Assembly: GCA_016293535.1 (NCBI GenBank)
Contig: JAEDEB010000077.1
Span: forward strand, 1 to 8,645
Length of the DNA stretch: 8,645 bases
Direction: 5' to 3'
Origin: Bacteroidales bacterium
GTDB lineage: Bacteria > Bacteroidota > Bacteroidia > Bacteroidales > UBA932
Numbering within the stretch: the first letter of the stretch is position 1; each line of letters starts with the position of its first letter. Below the pieces are notes generated by a model, which had not been told where the DNA came from, did no database searches, and saw only the letters and a program-made list of their open reading frames with translations. Both the position numbers and the translations under genes were made by a program. Positions 1-5,370 of the stretch are shown here, one piece after another.

Positions 1-248
1 TCAACTTCTATGTAAACGCCGTCGACGACCTCATCAAAACTCCAGCGCAGAACCCGACAATCGGACTCCTAATCTGCAGCAACAAAGACGAGACAGAAGT
101 CCAATACGCATTCAACGGCATCACCACCCCTATGGGTATTGCCTCATACGACAATGTCAAGAGACTCCAGGAGCAACTCCCTTCCGTAGAAGAACTCAAG
201 GCTCGCATCCGCTTGCTCGAAGAAGAACTCGAAAAGAAAAAGGAGTAA
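1..248 (+). CDS. YhcG/DUF1016-type PDDEXK nuclease, C-terminal fragment
   Basis: This is the last 81 codons of a gene that begins left of the window; the reading frame starts at base 3 and ends in TAA at 246-248. The translation runs from NFYVNAVDDL through PTIGLLICSNKDETEVQYAF and TTPMGIASYDN, then ends in a charged, Lys/Glu-rich helix that is probably coiled coil. The pattern (FY-N-VDD, PTIGLLIC, E-QYA, TPMG-A-Y) is the conserved C-terminal part of the YhcG family. These are PDDEXK-superfamily nucleases often found in defence islands or near type I restriction systems. The catalytic residues lie upstream and cannot be checked. The frame is intact to a normal-looking end, so the truncation comes from the window edge. 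The family call is recognition from memory of the motif pattern; the biological role (DNA defence or repair) is inference. Confidence 0.85.
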   Translation, partial: NFYVNAVDDLIKTPAQNPTIGLLICSNKDETEVQYAFNGITTPMGIASYDNVKRLQEQLPSVEELKARIRLLEEELEKKKE

Positions 249-254
249 GACACT

Positions 255-437
255 ATGGCCATGTATCCCAGCGATGACGTTCGCGAAATTCTCTACGGAA
301 CATACAACCCACTCAGCGAAGATTGCCTGAGTGAGGAATTCTGCGCCCAACAGCTTACGATGACAGAGACTGTCACGCCACAGTTCGACCCATATTATAA
401 TAAAGGTACTCTCATCCAGAGACCAGCCGTCGGGTGA
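255..437 (+). CDS. small hypothetical protein, 60 aa
   Basis: This short ORF starts six bases after the stop of the YhcG-like nuclease gene. A GGAG sequence at 242-245 lies about nine bases before its ATG, so translation is plausible. The protein is acidic in its first half (SEDCLSEEF), has two cysteines (in EDCL and EFCA), and has no predicted membrane segment or signal peptide. I do not recognise it as a family. It could be a genuine co-transcribed small gene, or an open stretch in decaying accessory DNA: the next 300 bases hold no intact gene. No strong evidence separates the two. Confidence 0.35.
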   Translation: MAMYPSDDVREILYGTYNPLSEDCLSEEFCAQQLTMTETVTPQFDPYYNKGTLIQRPAVG

Positions 438-493
438 AATACCTTAAGAAACTCATTCATAACGCAGCAATCGAGTACCTCAATACACCGATA

Positions 494-516
494 AAAGCTC
501 GGCGAATATCGGCTTT
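494..516. terminator. weak hairpin after the nuclease region
   Basis: AAAGC (494-498) pairs with GCTTT (512-516) and CGG (500-502) pairs with TCG (509-511) including one G-T wobble, with T499 bulged and a six-base loop. A-rich sequence precedes the stem and TAAT follows it, so it could act as a weak terminator for plus-strand transcripts from the nuclease gene. The stem is short and there is no clear U tract. Confidence 0.25.
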
Positions 517-525
517 AATCCCCGA

Positions 526-690
526 TTATTTCTTCTTGAAAGCCTCTTCCATCTTCTTGATGGCGTCCTTCTTGGCGGATTCGGTGATGTCGATATAGGG
601 CTTCATGGATTTGTAGTCGCAGGGGCCGGTGAACCCTGGGGATACCACGCAGAAATCATCACCAAGTGAAAGACCATCGGAGAAGCACTA
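526..690 (-). pseudogene. possible 3' remnant of an unidentified gene
   Basis: The minus-strand frame ending in TAA (528-526) is open for about 53 codons up to a stop at 690-688. It has no plausible start, though it does contain two internal Met codons. The residues (GDDFCVVSPGF, then PCDYKSMKPYIDITESAKKD, then a Lys/Glu-rich amphipathic tail) look like the C-terminus of a real protein. I cannot assign a family. A chance open frame cannot be excluded. Confidence 0.25.
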
Positions 691-750
691 CCCCAGCGCA
701 TCAGCCCGCTTGAAGAACAGCTCAGCAAAGGAAAATAGAAAAAGCTTCAC

Positions 751-758
751 TATCTTTG
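751..758 (+). promoter_or_regulatory. sigma-ABfr -7 element of the obg transcript
   Basis: TATCTTTG fits the Bacteroidales -7 consensus TAnnTTTG exactly and is followed by C, as is common in this group. It lies 19 bases before the obg ATG, which would give a short leader. The expected -33 TTTG about 20 bases upstream is not present (AAAG at 727-730), so the upstream half is poor. Confidence 0.5.
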
Positions 759-777
759 CGGGCTAAATGATAATTAT

Positions 778-1791
778 ATGGCAGACAGCAATTTCATAGA
801 TTACGTAAAACTGTATCTCAGGTCCGGAAGCGGAGGAGCCGGGTCAATGCACCTGCGCAGGGAAAAATACATTCCCAAAGGGGGCCCGGACGGAGGTGAC
901 GGAGGACGCGGTGGACATATCATACTCAGGGCAAACCCTCAGTTCTGGACCCTCATACATCTGAAATACCGCAAGCACATCATGGCCGAGGACGGAGGAA
1001 GCGGAAGCGGACAGCTCTGCAAGGGCAAGGACGGAGAGGACATAATTCTTGATGTGCCACTTGGAACGGTGGCAAAGGATGCCGAAACCGGAGAAGTGCT
1101 GATGGAACTTGTGGAACCGGGCGAGGAGAAGGTTCTCCTCAAGGGAGGTCGGGGAGGCCTTGGAAACAACAATTTCAAGTCTGCCACCAATCAGACCCCA
1201 CGCTATGCCCAGCCGGGAGAACCTGGAATAGAAGGATGGTTCATACTTGAGCTCAAGATACTTGCAGATGTCGGGCTCGTAGGTTTCCCTAATGCGGGAA
1301 AATCCACCCTCCTTGCCTCGATCACCGCCGCAAAGCCGAAAATTGCCAACTACGCCTTCACCACGCTTGAGCCCAACCTCGGCATAGTGCGATATTACGA
1401 TGACAAATCCTTCGTGATGGCTGACATTCCCGGAATCATAGAAGGTGCCCACGAAGGAAAAGGCATAGGGATACGCTTCCTCCGCCACATAGAGAGGAAC
1501 TCCATACTCCTTTTCCTGCTGCCGGCCGACACCGACGATTTCGCCAAGGACTACGGCATACTTCTGAATGAACTGAAGATGTACAATCCCGAACTGCTCG
1601 TAAAGGAGCGCGTTCTCGGCATATCCAAGTCGGATATGCTCGACGAGCAGATGATGAGCGAGATAGAGCCCCAGCTTCCGAAGGATGTGCCTCACATTTT
1701 CTTCTCATCGGTTTCTGGAGAGAATCTCAACGGACTCAAGACCCTACTGTGGAACACACTCCATAATCAGGATGAAGATGGAAGAGCTTGA
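778..1791 (+). CDS. obg: GTPase Obg/CgtA
   Basis: This is the essential ribosome-associated GTPase that acts in late 50S subunit assembly and stress or growth control. The 337-residue protein has the two expected parts. The Gly-rich Obg fold covers roughly residues 3-160 (for example [12 protein letters not shown] near 35-46 and [12 protein letters not shown] near 122-133). The G domain follows, with G1 GFPNAGKS (169-176), G2 TTLEP (195-199), G3 DIPG (216-219), a G4 position reading SKSD (283-286) and G5-like SSVSG (310-314). The C-terminal OCT domain of some family members is absent, and the length suits the Bacteroidetes form. In G4, the Asn of the usual NKxD is Ser; Bacteroidetes homologues often have Thr-Lys-x-Asp here, so this is probably functional. 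The ATG follows a good -7 promoter element. The PAP2 gene starts inside its 3' end. Confidence 0.97.
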   Translation: MADSNFIDYVKLYLRSGSGGAGSMHLRREKYIPKGGPDGGDGGRGGHIILRANPQFWTLIHLKYRKHIMAEDGGSGSGQLCKGKDGEDIILDVPLGTVAKDAETGEVLMELVEPGEEKVLLKGGRGGLGNNNFKSATNQTPRYAQPGEPGIEGWFILELKILADVGLVGFPNAGKSTLLASITAAKPKIANYAFTTLEPNLGIVRYYDDKSFVMADIPGIIEGAHEGKGIGIRFLRHIERNSILLFLLPADTDDFAKDYGILLNELKMYNPELLVKERVLGISKSDMLDEQMMSEIEPQLPKDVPHIFFSSVSGENLNGLKTLLWNTLHNQDEDGRA

Positions 1792-2401
1792 CAGAATCAT
1801 TACTCTTGCGATCAATGCCCACCACTCCCCTGCTTCAGATGCCTTCTGGATATTTATGAGCAGTTCAAGATGGTGGTATCTGCTTTATGCAGCGCTCATA
1901 GCCCTGATGTTCTGGAGGCTGGGATGGAAGAAGGGTCTCATGATGCTTGCCGCCACAGCTCTGACCATACTTCTCACCGACCAGTGCTGCAATCTCATAA
2001 AGAACAGCGTGTGCAGGCTGCGACCGGGAAACGACCCCGAAATGCTTGCCAGAGGACTATACCTGCCCATAGCCGCATCCACGAAACATATCTACGGCTT
2101 TCTGTCGGCACATTCCGCAAACTCCTTTGCGGTTGTCGTGCTGACCTCAGCCTTCCTCCACACAGACAAACGCCTGACCCTCAAAGGGTCGCGTAACCCG
2201 AGCTGGCTGATCTACCTTATCGTGATGGTACTGTGGGCATCCCTCGTCGCCATCAGCAGGGTCTTCCTGGCCCGGCATTTCGTAGGTGACATACTCGCCG
2301 GCGCGGCGCTCGGATGCATCATTGCCGCGGCGACGGCATACGCTGCCATGCGCCTGTATGACAGATTTGCGAGCAGCGGACATTTTTTGAAGATTACTTA
2401 A
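1772..2401 (+). CDS. PAP2-family membrane phosphatase
   Basis: This 209-residue integral membrane protein has the three PAP2 phosphatase motifs: K77 NSVCRLRP85 (KX6RP), SAH at 112-114 in GFLSAHSAN, and [12 protein letters not shown] (S162, R163, H169, D173). H114 and H169 are the expected proton donor and nucleophile. Hydrophobic segments lie near residues 24-48, 54-72, 116-130, 146-161 and 172-194. Family members dephosphorylate lipid phosphates such as undecaprenyl pyrophosphate, phosphatidate or phosphatidylglycerophosphate. The substrate here is unknown, though recycling of undecaprenyl pyrophosphate for cell-wall synthesis is the commonest role. The middle motif has SAH where SGH is typical, a tolerated variant. 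The ATG at 1772 (or the in-frame ATG at 1778) lies inside the obg 3' end, a 20-base overlap suggesting co-transcription and translational coupling. A start at 1685 was not used because it would overlap obg by over 100 bases. Confidence 0.9.
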   Translation: MKMEELDRIITLAINAHHSPASDAFWIFMSSSRWWYLLYAALIALMFWRLGWKKGLMMLAATALTILLTDQCCNLIKNSVCRLRPGNDPEMLARGLYLPIAASTKHIYGFLSAHSANSFAVVVLTSAFLHTDKRLTLKGSRNPSWLIYLIVMVLWASLVAISRVFLARHFVGDILAGAALGCIIAAATAYAAMRLYDRFASSGHFLKIT

Positions 2402-2421
2402 GTTTCGCATTTAGCGAAACT
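2401..2421. terminator. perfect 8-bp hairpin at the PAP2 stop codon
   Basis: AGTTTCGC (2401-2408) and GCGAAACT (2414-2421) pair perfectly around the loop ATTTA; the first base of the stem is the last base of the TAA stop codon. It could end the obg-PAP2 transcript, but no U tract follows, so it may instead act in RNA stability or belong to an interspersed repeat. Confidence 0.45.
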
Positions 2422-2454
2422 ACCGAATTTAGAGACCTTTAGGTCGTGGGTAAG

Positions 2455-2475
2455 TCCCTTCCCCGGGGGAAGGGA
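2455..2475. terminator. strong GC-rich 9-bp hairpin before metY
   Basis: TCCCTTCCC (2455-2463) and GGGAAGGGA (2467-2475) pair perfectly around CGG. It is the most stable stem in the gap and is followed by TTTAGGG rather than a U run. It could insulate metY from obg-PAP2 transcription or be part of the metY leader. Confidence 0.45.
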
Positions 2476-2543
2476 TTTAGGGATAGGTCCTCGTAGACAG
2501 GGAATTGTACGGTGGAAAGAAGTTTAATAATTTACTTAACAAG

Positions 2544-3833
2544 ATGACAAAGAAGTATGGGATTGGCACGCTCTGCGTGCAGGCGGGCTACAAGCCTGGC
2601 AAAGGTGAACCGCGACAGATACCTGTCGTCCAGAGCACCACGTTCAAGTATGAGGACAGCGAGCAGATGGCAAAATTGTTCGACCTCGAGGAGGAAGGAT
2701 ATTTCTATACCAGGCTCCAGAACCCCACAAATGACCACGTTGCTGCGAAACTCGCCGCTCTCGAGGGCGGAGTCGCCGCAATGCTGACATCATCCGGACA
2801 GGCGGCCAATTTCTACGCATGCTTCAATATCTGCAACGCGGGAGACCACATTGTCAGCGCGTCGGGCATATACGGGGGCACGTTCAACCTTATAGGTACA
2901 TCAATGCGGAAGATGGGCATAGAAGTGACCTTCGTCGATCAGAATGCCAGCGCCGAGGAAATATCGAAAGCCTTCCGCCCGAACACGAAACTCCTTTTCG
3001 GAGAAATGATATCGAATCCAGGAGTGATGGTCCTGGACATTGAAAAATTCGCGGCCATTGCCCATAGCCACGGAGTTCCGCTCATCGTCGACAACACCTT
3101 CGCCACTCCTGTGAACTGCCGTCCTTTCGAATGGGGAGCCGACATAGTCACGCATTCGACGACCAAATATATGGACGGGCACGGCGTTGCGGTCGGCGGC
3201 GCAATCATCGACAGCGGCAACTTCGACTGGTCCGCATACCCGGACAAATTCCCCGGCCTCTGCAAACCGGATGAATCTTACCACGGGCTCATTTACACTG
3301 AAAAGTTCGGAAAAGCAGCATTCATAACCAAGGCGACAAGCCAGCTCATGCGCGATTTCGGGTCTATCCAGAGCCCTCAGAATGCCTTCTACCTCAACAT
3401 GGGGCTTCAGTCTCTCCACGTCAGGATGGCACGTCACTGCAGCAGTGCACTCAAGGTAGCAAGTTTCCTCAACGGTCATCCCGACGTCGCGTGGATTAAC
3501 TACTCCGACCTCGAGAGCGACCCTCAGCATGATCTTCAGCAGAAATACCTCCCGAAGGGTTCCTGCGGAGTGATAGCCTTCGGCCTGAAGGGCGGTCGCG
3601 ACTTCGCAATCAGATTCATGGACAATCTCAAGCTTGCCACCATAGAGACCCATGTTGCCGACTGTTATACCTGCATACTCCATCCGGCGTCACACACCCA
3701 CAGACAGCTGAGCGACGAACAGCTGATCGAGGCCGGCGTTGCTCCTGACCTCATTCGTCTGAGCATAGGGCTGGAAGACCCGGAGGATCTCATTGCAGAC
3801 ATTGAGCAGGCTATCGCTGCAGCGAAAGAATAG
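2544..3833 (+). CDS. metY: O-acetylhomoserine sulfhydrylase (PLP enzyme)
   Basis: The enzyme joins O-acetyl-L-homoserine and sulfide to give homocysteine and acetate (direct sulfhydrylation), feeding methionine synthesis in the cytoplasm. The 429-residue length matches the MetY branch of the Cys/Met-metabolism PLP family, which is longer than MetB/MetC. Visible motifs are YFYTRLQNPT (residues 53-62), SSGQAA (83-88) for phosphate binding, VDNTFATP with D183 for the PLP pyridine nitrogen, and THSTTKYMDGHG with K208 as the Schiff-base lysine. The C-terminal pair HPASHTHRQL (380-389) and IRLSIGLED with R405 (substrate carboxylate) follows. No key residue is missing. The start is the ATG at 2544; an in-frame TTG 39 bases upstream would add a poorly conserved, Asn/Lys-rich leader. 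It stands alone after the hairpin cluster, and its last 23 bases overlap the convergent kinase gene. Cystathionine synthase or lyase activity is less likely given the length. Confidence 0.94.
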   Translation: MTKKYGIGTLCVQAGYKPGKGEPRQIPVVQSTTFKYEDSEQMAKLFDLEEEGYFYTRLQNPTNDHVAAKLAALEGGVAAMLTSSGQAANFYACFNICNAGDHIVSASGIYGGTFNLIGTSMRKMGIEVTFVDQNASAEEISKAFRPNTKLLFGEMISNPGVMVLDIEKFAAIAHSHGVPLIVDNTFATPVNCRPFEWGADIVTHSTTKYMDGHGVAVGGAIIDSGNFDWSAYPDKFPGLCKPDESYHGLIYTEKFGKAAFITKATSQLMRDFGSIQSPQNAFYLNMGLQSLHVRMARHCSSALKVASFLNGHPDVAWINYSDLESDPQHDLQQKYLPKGSCGVIAFGLKGGRDFAIRFMDNLKLATIETHVADCYTCILHPASHTHRQLSDEQLIEAGVAPDLIRLSIGLEDPEDLIADIEQAIAAAKE

Positions 3834-4740
3834 AATCCCTGCAAAGACGGGCTGCGGCAAGGTCCGGCAGACAATCCAGATGTGCGACCATGATTTTTTC
3901 TATCAGACGGGATATCATGTCGCACATTTTTTCATGAAGAAAATCGTCGCTGCGAAGTACCGAAGTTCCCTGATAAATCTCGATGAAGGCCTGGACCGGT
4001 TCAAGGGCGGAGAACAGGTTTTCAGGAGCCTGGCTCAGGCGAACCATGGCAGCAAGTTCAGCGGACGCATTCCTGTAACATGGGGTCTTTCCGCTCCATG
4101 GCGTTCCGAAGACAAGGGGGACACCGTCGACAAAGCGTATGACAGGGTTGTCATCATTGAGCAGCCATGTGCCGGGAAAAGCCTTCATCCATAGGCGGGA
4201 GTGAGTACTCTTACCCGTACCGCTCTTTCCAAGGAACATATACCCCTTCCCCTCGCATACGACAGTCGATGAATGGACGGAAAGTCCGTCGTGGAAAACG
4301 ACGACCTGTGCGAATGCCGTGCGTATGACAGAACTGAGCACCGCGCCTGAATACTCCGAGTCCATGTCCATATCCACCTCGGCGCGTCCATAGCCCGGAC
4401 ACAGGCGTACACGGCTGACCAGGCCGCGGAAATCGAAGCGCAGAAGGACATTCCCTGCGAAATTGAAGATTTCCGTCCGGCCCATATCGTTTTCCTCCGT
4501 TACCAGAGCATGGAGACCATCGGGGATATCGACATGGATGCATGTTTCCACAGTCAGGGCTATATCCCTGTCCTCGGCAGAAGCTTCGTACAAACTGTCG
4601 TCTGCTTCGTCGGGCGATGATTCATGTTCAGAGCTGACGGCAAAGGGGAGAAATGTAGGCAAGAGACGGGATGGGTCCTTGTGCTCAGGCACAACTGCGC
4701 AGATACTGATGCCTGCGACCTCATATATGAGCCGTTTCAT
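3811..4740 (-). CDS. HprK-like (HPr kinase/PEPCK-fold) protein
   Basis: This 309-residue protein has an unassigned N-terminal half and a C-terminal nucleotide-binding core resembling the HPr kinase catalytic domain. The core runs SVHSSTVV (with H156), a P-loop GKSGTGKST (171-179) followed by HSRLW, LLNDDNPV with D196/D197 (the HprK acidic pair), and FGTPWSGKTPC near 211-221. A full-length HprK would act on HPr and carry its own N-terminal domain. This shorter type occurs beside PqqD-like proteins, and in lasso-peptide clusters such homologues phosphorylate the precursor peptide (established family knowledge). Here the substrate is unknown. The ATG at 4740 lies 16 bases after the PqqD-like gene's stop; an upstream in-frame TTG at 4752 would add four residues. 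It is the third gene of a minus-strand operon, and its 3' end overlaps metY by 23 bases. Confidence 0.82.
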   Translation of the reverse strand: MKRLIYEVAGISICAVVPEHKDPSRLLPTFLPFAVSSEHESSPDEADDSLYEASAEDRDIALTVETCIHVDIPDGLHALVTEENDMGRTEIFNFAGNVLLRFDFRGLVSRVRLCPGYGRAEVDMDMDSEYSGAVLSSVIRTAFAQVVVFHDGLSVHSSTVVCEGKGYMFLGKSGTGKSTHSRLWMKAFPGTWLLNDDNPVIRFVDGVPLVFGTPWSGKTPCYRNASAELAAMVRLSQAPENLFSALEPVQAFIEIYQGTSVLRSDDFLHEKMCDMISRLIEKIMVAHLDCLPDLAAARLCRDSILSLQR

Positions 4741-4756
4741 CTTCACATCCAATGGC

Positions 4757-5032
4757 TCACTCGGTCACAAGACCATACTCCTTCCATTGCGACAGAGTGG
4801 AAAGGGTGTCTCTAAGAGCCGTTTCCCTGTCAATTCCATAGTTTTCAACAAGGACTTCGCAAATATTTTCATCAAAGGACTCCGCTGAAGCGGCCCTCTC
4901 CCAAAGCAGGGCGGCAGACTCATTGAGCGTAAACACGTCAGCCATATTGACGGAATCGGCATCTGTGCTCACGATAATGTATCTGTTGCCCATCTTCCTG
5001 AGCCTCAGGACTTCGCGTCGAGGAATAACCAT
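4757..5032 (-). CDS. PqqD-like (RRE-fold) protein
   Basis: This 91-residue protein has the PqqD layout: a beta hairpin near residues 7-23 (EVLRLRKMGNRYIIVS), VNMADVFTLNESAALLWERA (28-47) with the typical LNE-A-LWE helix, and a C-terminal helical part ending in a Leu-rich helix (TLSTLSQWKEYGLV). PqqD domains are RiPP recognition elements: they bind leader peptides and present them to modifying enzymes. Standalone members of this type are often paired with HprK-like kinases in Bacteroidetes, as here. I chose the ATG at 5032 because it gives the family length and because it overlaps the preceding gene's TGA (TGATG), a sign of translational coupling. Longer in-frame starts at 5062 (ATG) and 5152 (GTG) would add residues not seen in the family. 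What it binds is not known; the small upstream protein is one candidate. Confidence 0.85.
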   Translation of the reverse strand: MVIPRREVLRLRKMGNRYIIVSTDADSVNMADVFTLNESAALLWERAASAESFDENICEVLVENYGIDRETALRDTLSTLSQWKEYGLVTE

Positions 5033-5247
5033 CAGTCTGTGAAAGGGTTGCCATCCGTCCATTCCCGTAGGAAAAGGCCGTGGGAATCTACGCAGTGGTC
5101 GTGAATCTTCTGCTTGCGCTCTACCGGGAGAGAGAGCCACCAAGTTGTGCACTCAGGATATGGAACTTCTCTCTGATTTGCTTTTCGCGCTATGCGCTCC
5201 TTCTGTGCTACGGTGATTGATGACCACCAGATATCCAAATTTGCCAT
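5032..5247 (-). CDS. 71-aa WW-repeat hypothetical protein
   Basis: First gene of the minus-strand operon; its TGA overlaps the start of the PqqD-like gene by one base. It begins MANLDIWWSS. The protein has two similar segments, WWSSITVAQKERIARKA (residues 7-23) and WWLSLPVERKQKIHDHC (36-52), about 29 residues apart, suggesting an internal duplication of a small helical unit. The second copy ends in a His/Cys cluster (H49, H51, C52; C33 and H56 nearby), which might bind a metal. There is no signal peptide, no membrane segment and no obvious leader/core split. I do not recognise a named family; similar short WW-S-L-K-I proteins may be widespread in Bacteroidales. The ATG at 5247 is supported by the promoter at 5279-5310; the longer GTG frame starting at 5325 would begin upstream of the predicted transcript start. 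Confidence 0.7.
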   Translation of the reverse strand: MANLDIWWSSITVAQKERIARKANQREVPYPECTTWWLSLPVERKQKIHDHCVDSHGLFLREWTDGNPFTD

Positions 5248-5278
5248 TTCTTGATACGGATTACTAAAAATGCATCGC

Positions 5279-5310
5279 CAAATATATAAAAAGAGGATGA
5301 CTAAGTCAAA
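5279..5310 (-). promoter_or_regulatory. sigma-ABfr promoter of the WW/PqqD/HprK operon
   Basis: Read on the minus strand, TTTG (5310-5307) is followed after exactly 20 bases by TATATTTG (5286-5279), a match to the Bacteroidales TTTG-N19-21-TAnnTTTG consensus at every fixed position. Transcription would start near 5273, about 25 bases before the ATG at 5247. The -33 box sits in the loop of the preceding gene's terminator hairpin and the -7 box overlaps the end of its U tract. Confidence 0.75.
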
Positions 5311-5329
5311 TCGACTTGAAGTCACCCTC
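5286..5329 (-). terminator. intrinsic terminator of the Ntn hydrolase gene
   Basis: On the minus strand GAGGGTGAC (5329-5321) pairs with GTCATCCTC (5301-5293), a 9-bp stem with one G-U pair; an inner AAGTC/GACTT pairing extends it. It is followed directly by TTTTT and ATATA (5292 downward), a classic U tract. Confidence 0.8.
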
Positions 5330-5332
5330 GAA

Positions 5333-5370
5333 AATAGAGAATAGCTTTTTCAACGGTAAAATTCTCTATT
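5333..5370 (-). repeat. 10-bp inverted repeat over the hydrolase stop codon
   Basis: AATAGAGAAT (5333-5342) and ATTCTCTATT (5361-5370) form perfect arms around an 18-base spacer. The right arm covers the TAG stop (5368-5366) of the hydrolase gene. It lies just before the intrinsic terminator; it could be a second hairpin or an operator. Confidence 0.5.

Larger units (their letters stand above)
438..750. other. gene-free stretch with possible gene remnants
   Basis: No intact gene is visible between the small ORF and the obg promoter. On the minus strand, 526-690 is open and reads as a credible protein tail: DGLSLGDDFCVVSPGF near its left end, PYIDITESAKKD further on, and a Lys-rich terminus before TAA at 528-526. 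It has no start codon because a stop lies at 690-688. On the plus strand, 670-738 reads KTIGEALPQRISPLEEQLSK and two more residues to a TAG at 736-738, with an in-frame TGA at 667-669 just before. Both look more protein-like than random DNA, but neither matches a family I can name. The stretch is best read as decayed or rearranged accessory DNA beside a nuclease gene. Confidence 0.45.
2401..2480. repeat. cluster of three inverted repeats, REP-like
   Basis: Three stem-loops lie in tandem in the gap between the PAP2 gene and metY: 2401-2421 (8-bp stem), 2434-2445 (GACC, loop TTTA, GGTC) and 2455-2475 (9-bp stem). TTTAG recurs four times (2410, 2428, 2438, 2476), twice starting inside or at a hairpin loop and twice between or after the stems. 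The packing resembles a dispersed intergenic palindromic repeat more than a single terminator; copy number elsewhere in the genome is unknown. Confidence 0.4.

Noticed and set aside
844..1695. Long minus-strand open frame (283 codons) across obg
   Set aside because: It lies opposite a certain obg coding region, has no recognisable domain, and is the expected shadow of a codon-biased gene.
2504..2535. ATTG-N20-TAATTTAC as a metY promoter
   Set aside because: The -7 match is poor and would place the start of transcription at or within the ATG, so it is not supported.
2505..2543. TTG start 39 bases upstream of the metY ATG
   Set aside because: It would add an unusual Asn/Lys-rich leader, and the ATG at 2544 gives the family's N-terminus.
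2901..3683. Long minus-strand open frame (260 codons) across metY
   Set aside because: Antisense shadow of metY; no family motifs and no promoter or terminator of its own.
4757..5152. 131-codon GTG-start version of the PqqD-like gene
   Set aside because: The extra N-terminal residues come from the overlapping small gene in another frame; the TGATG start fits the family length.
5032..5325. 97-codon GTG-start version of the small WW-repeat gene
   Set aside because: It would start inside the upstream terminator, before the predicted transcription start, and adds a hydrophobic leader not needed by the ATG-start protein.
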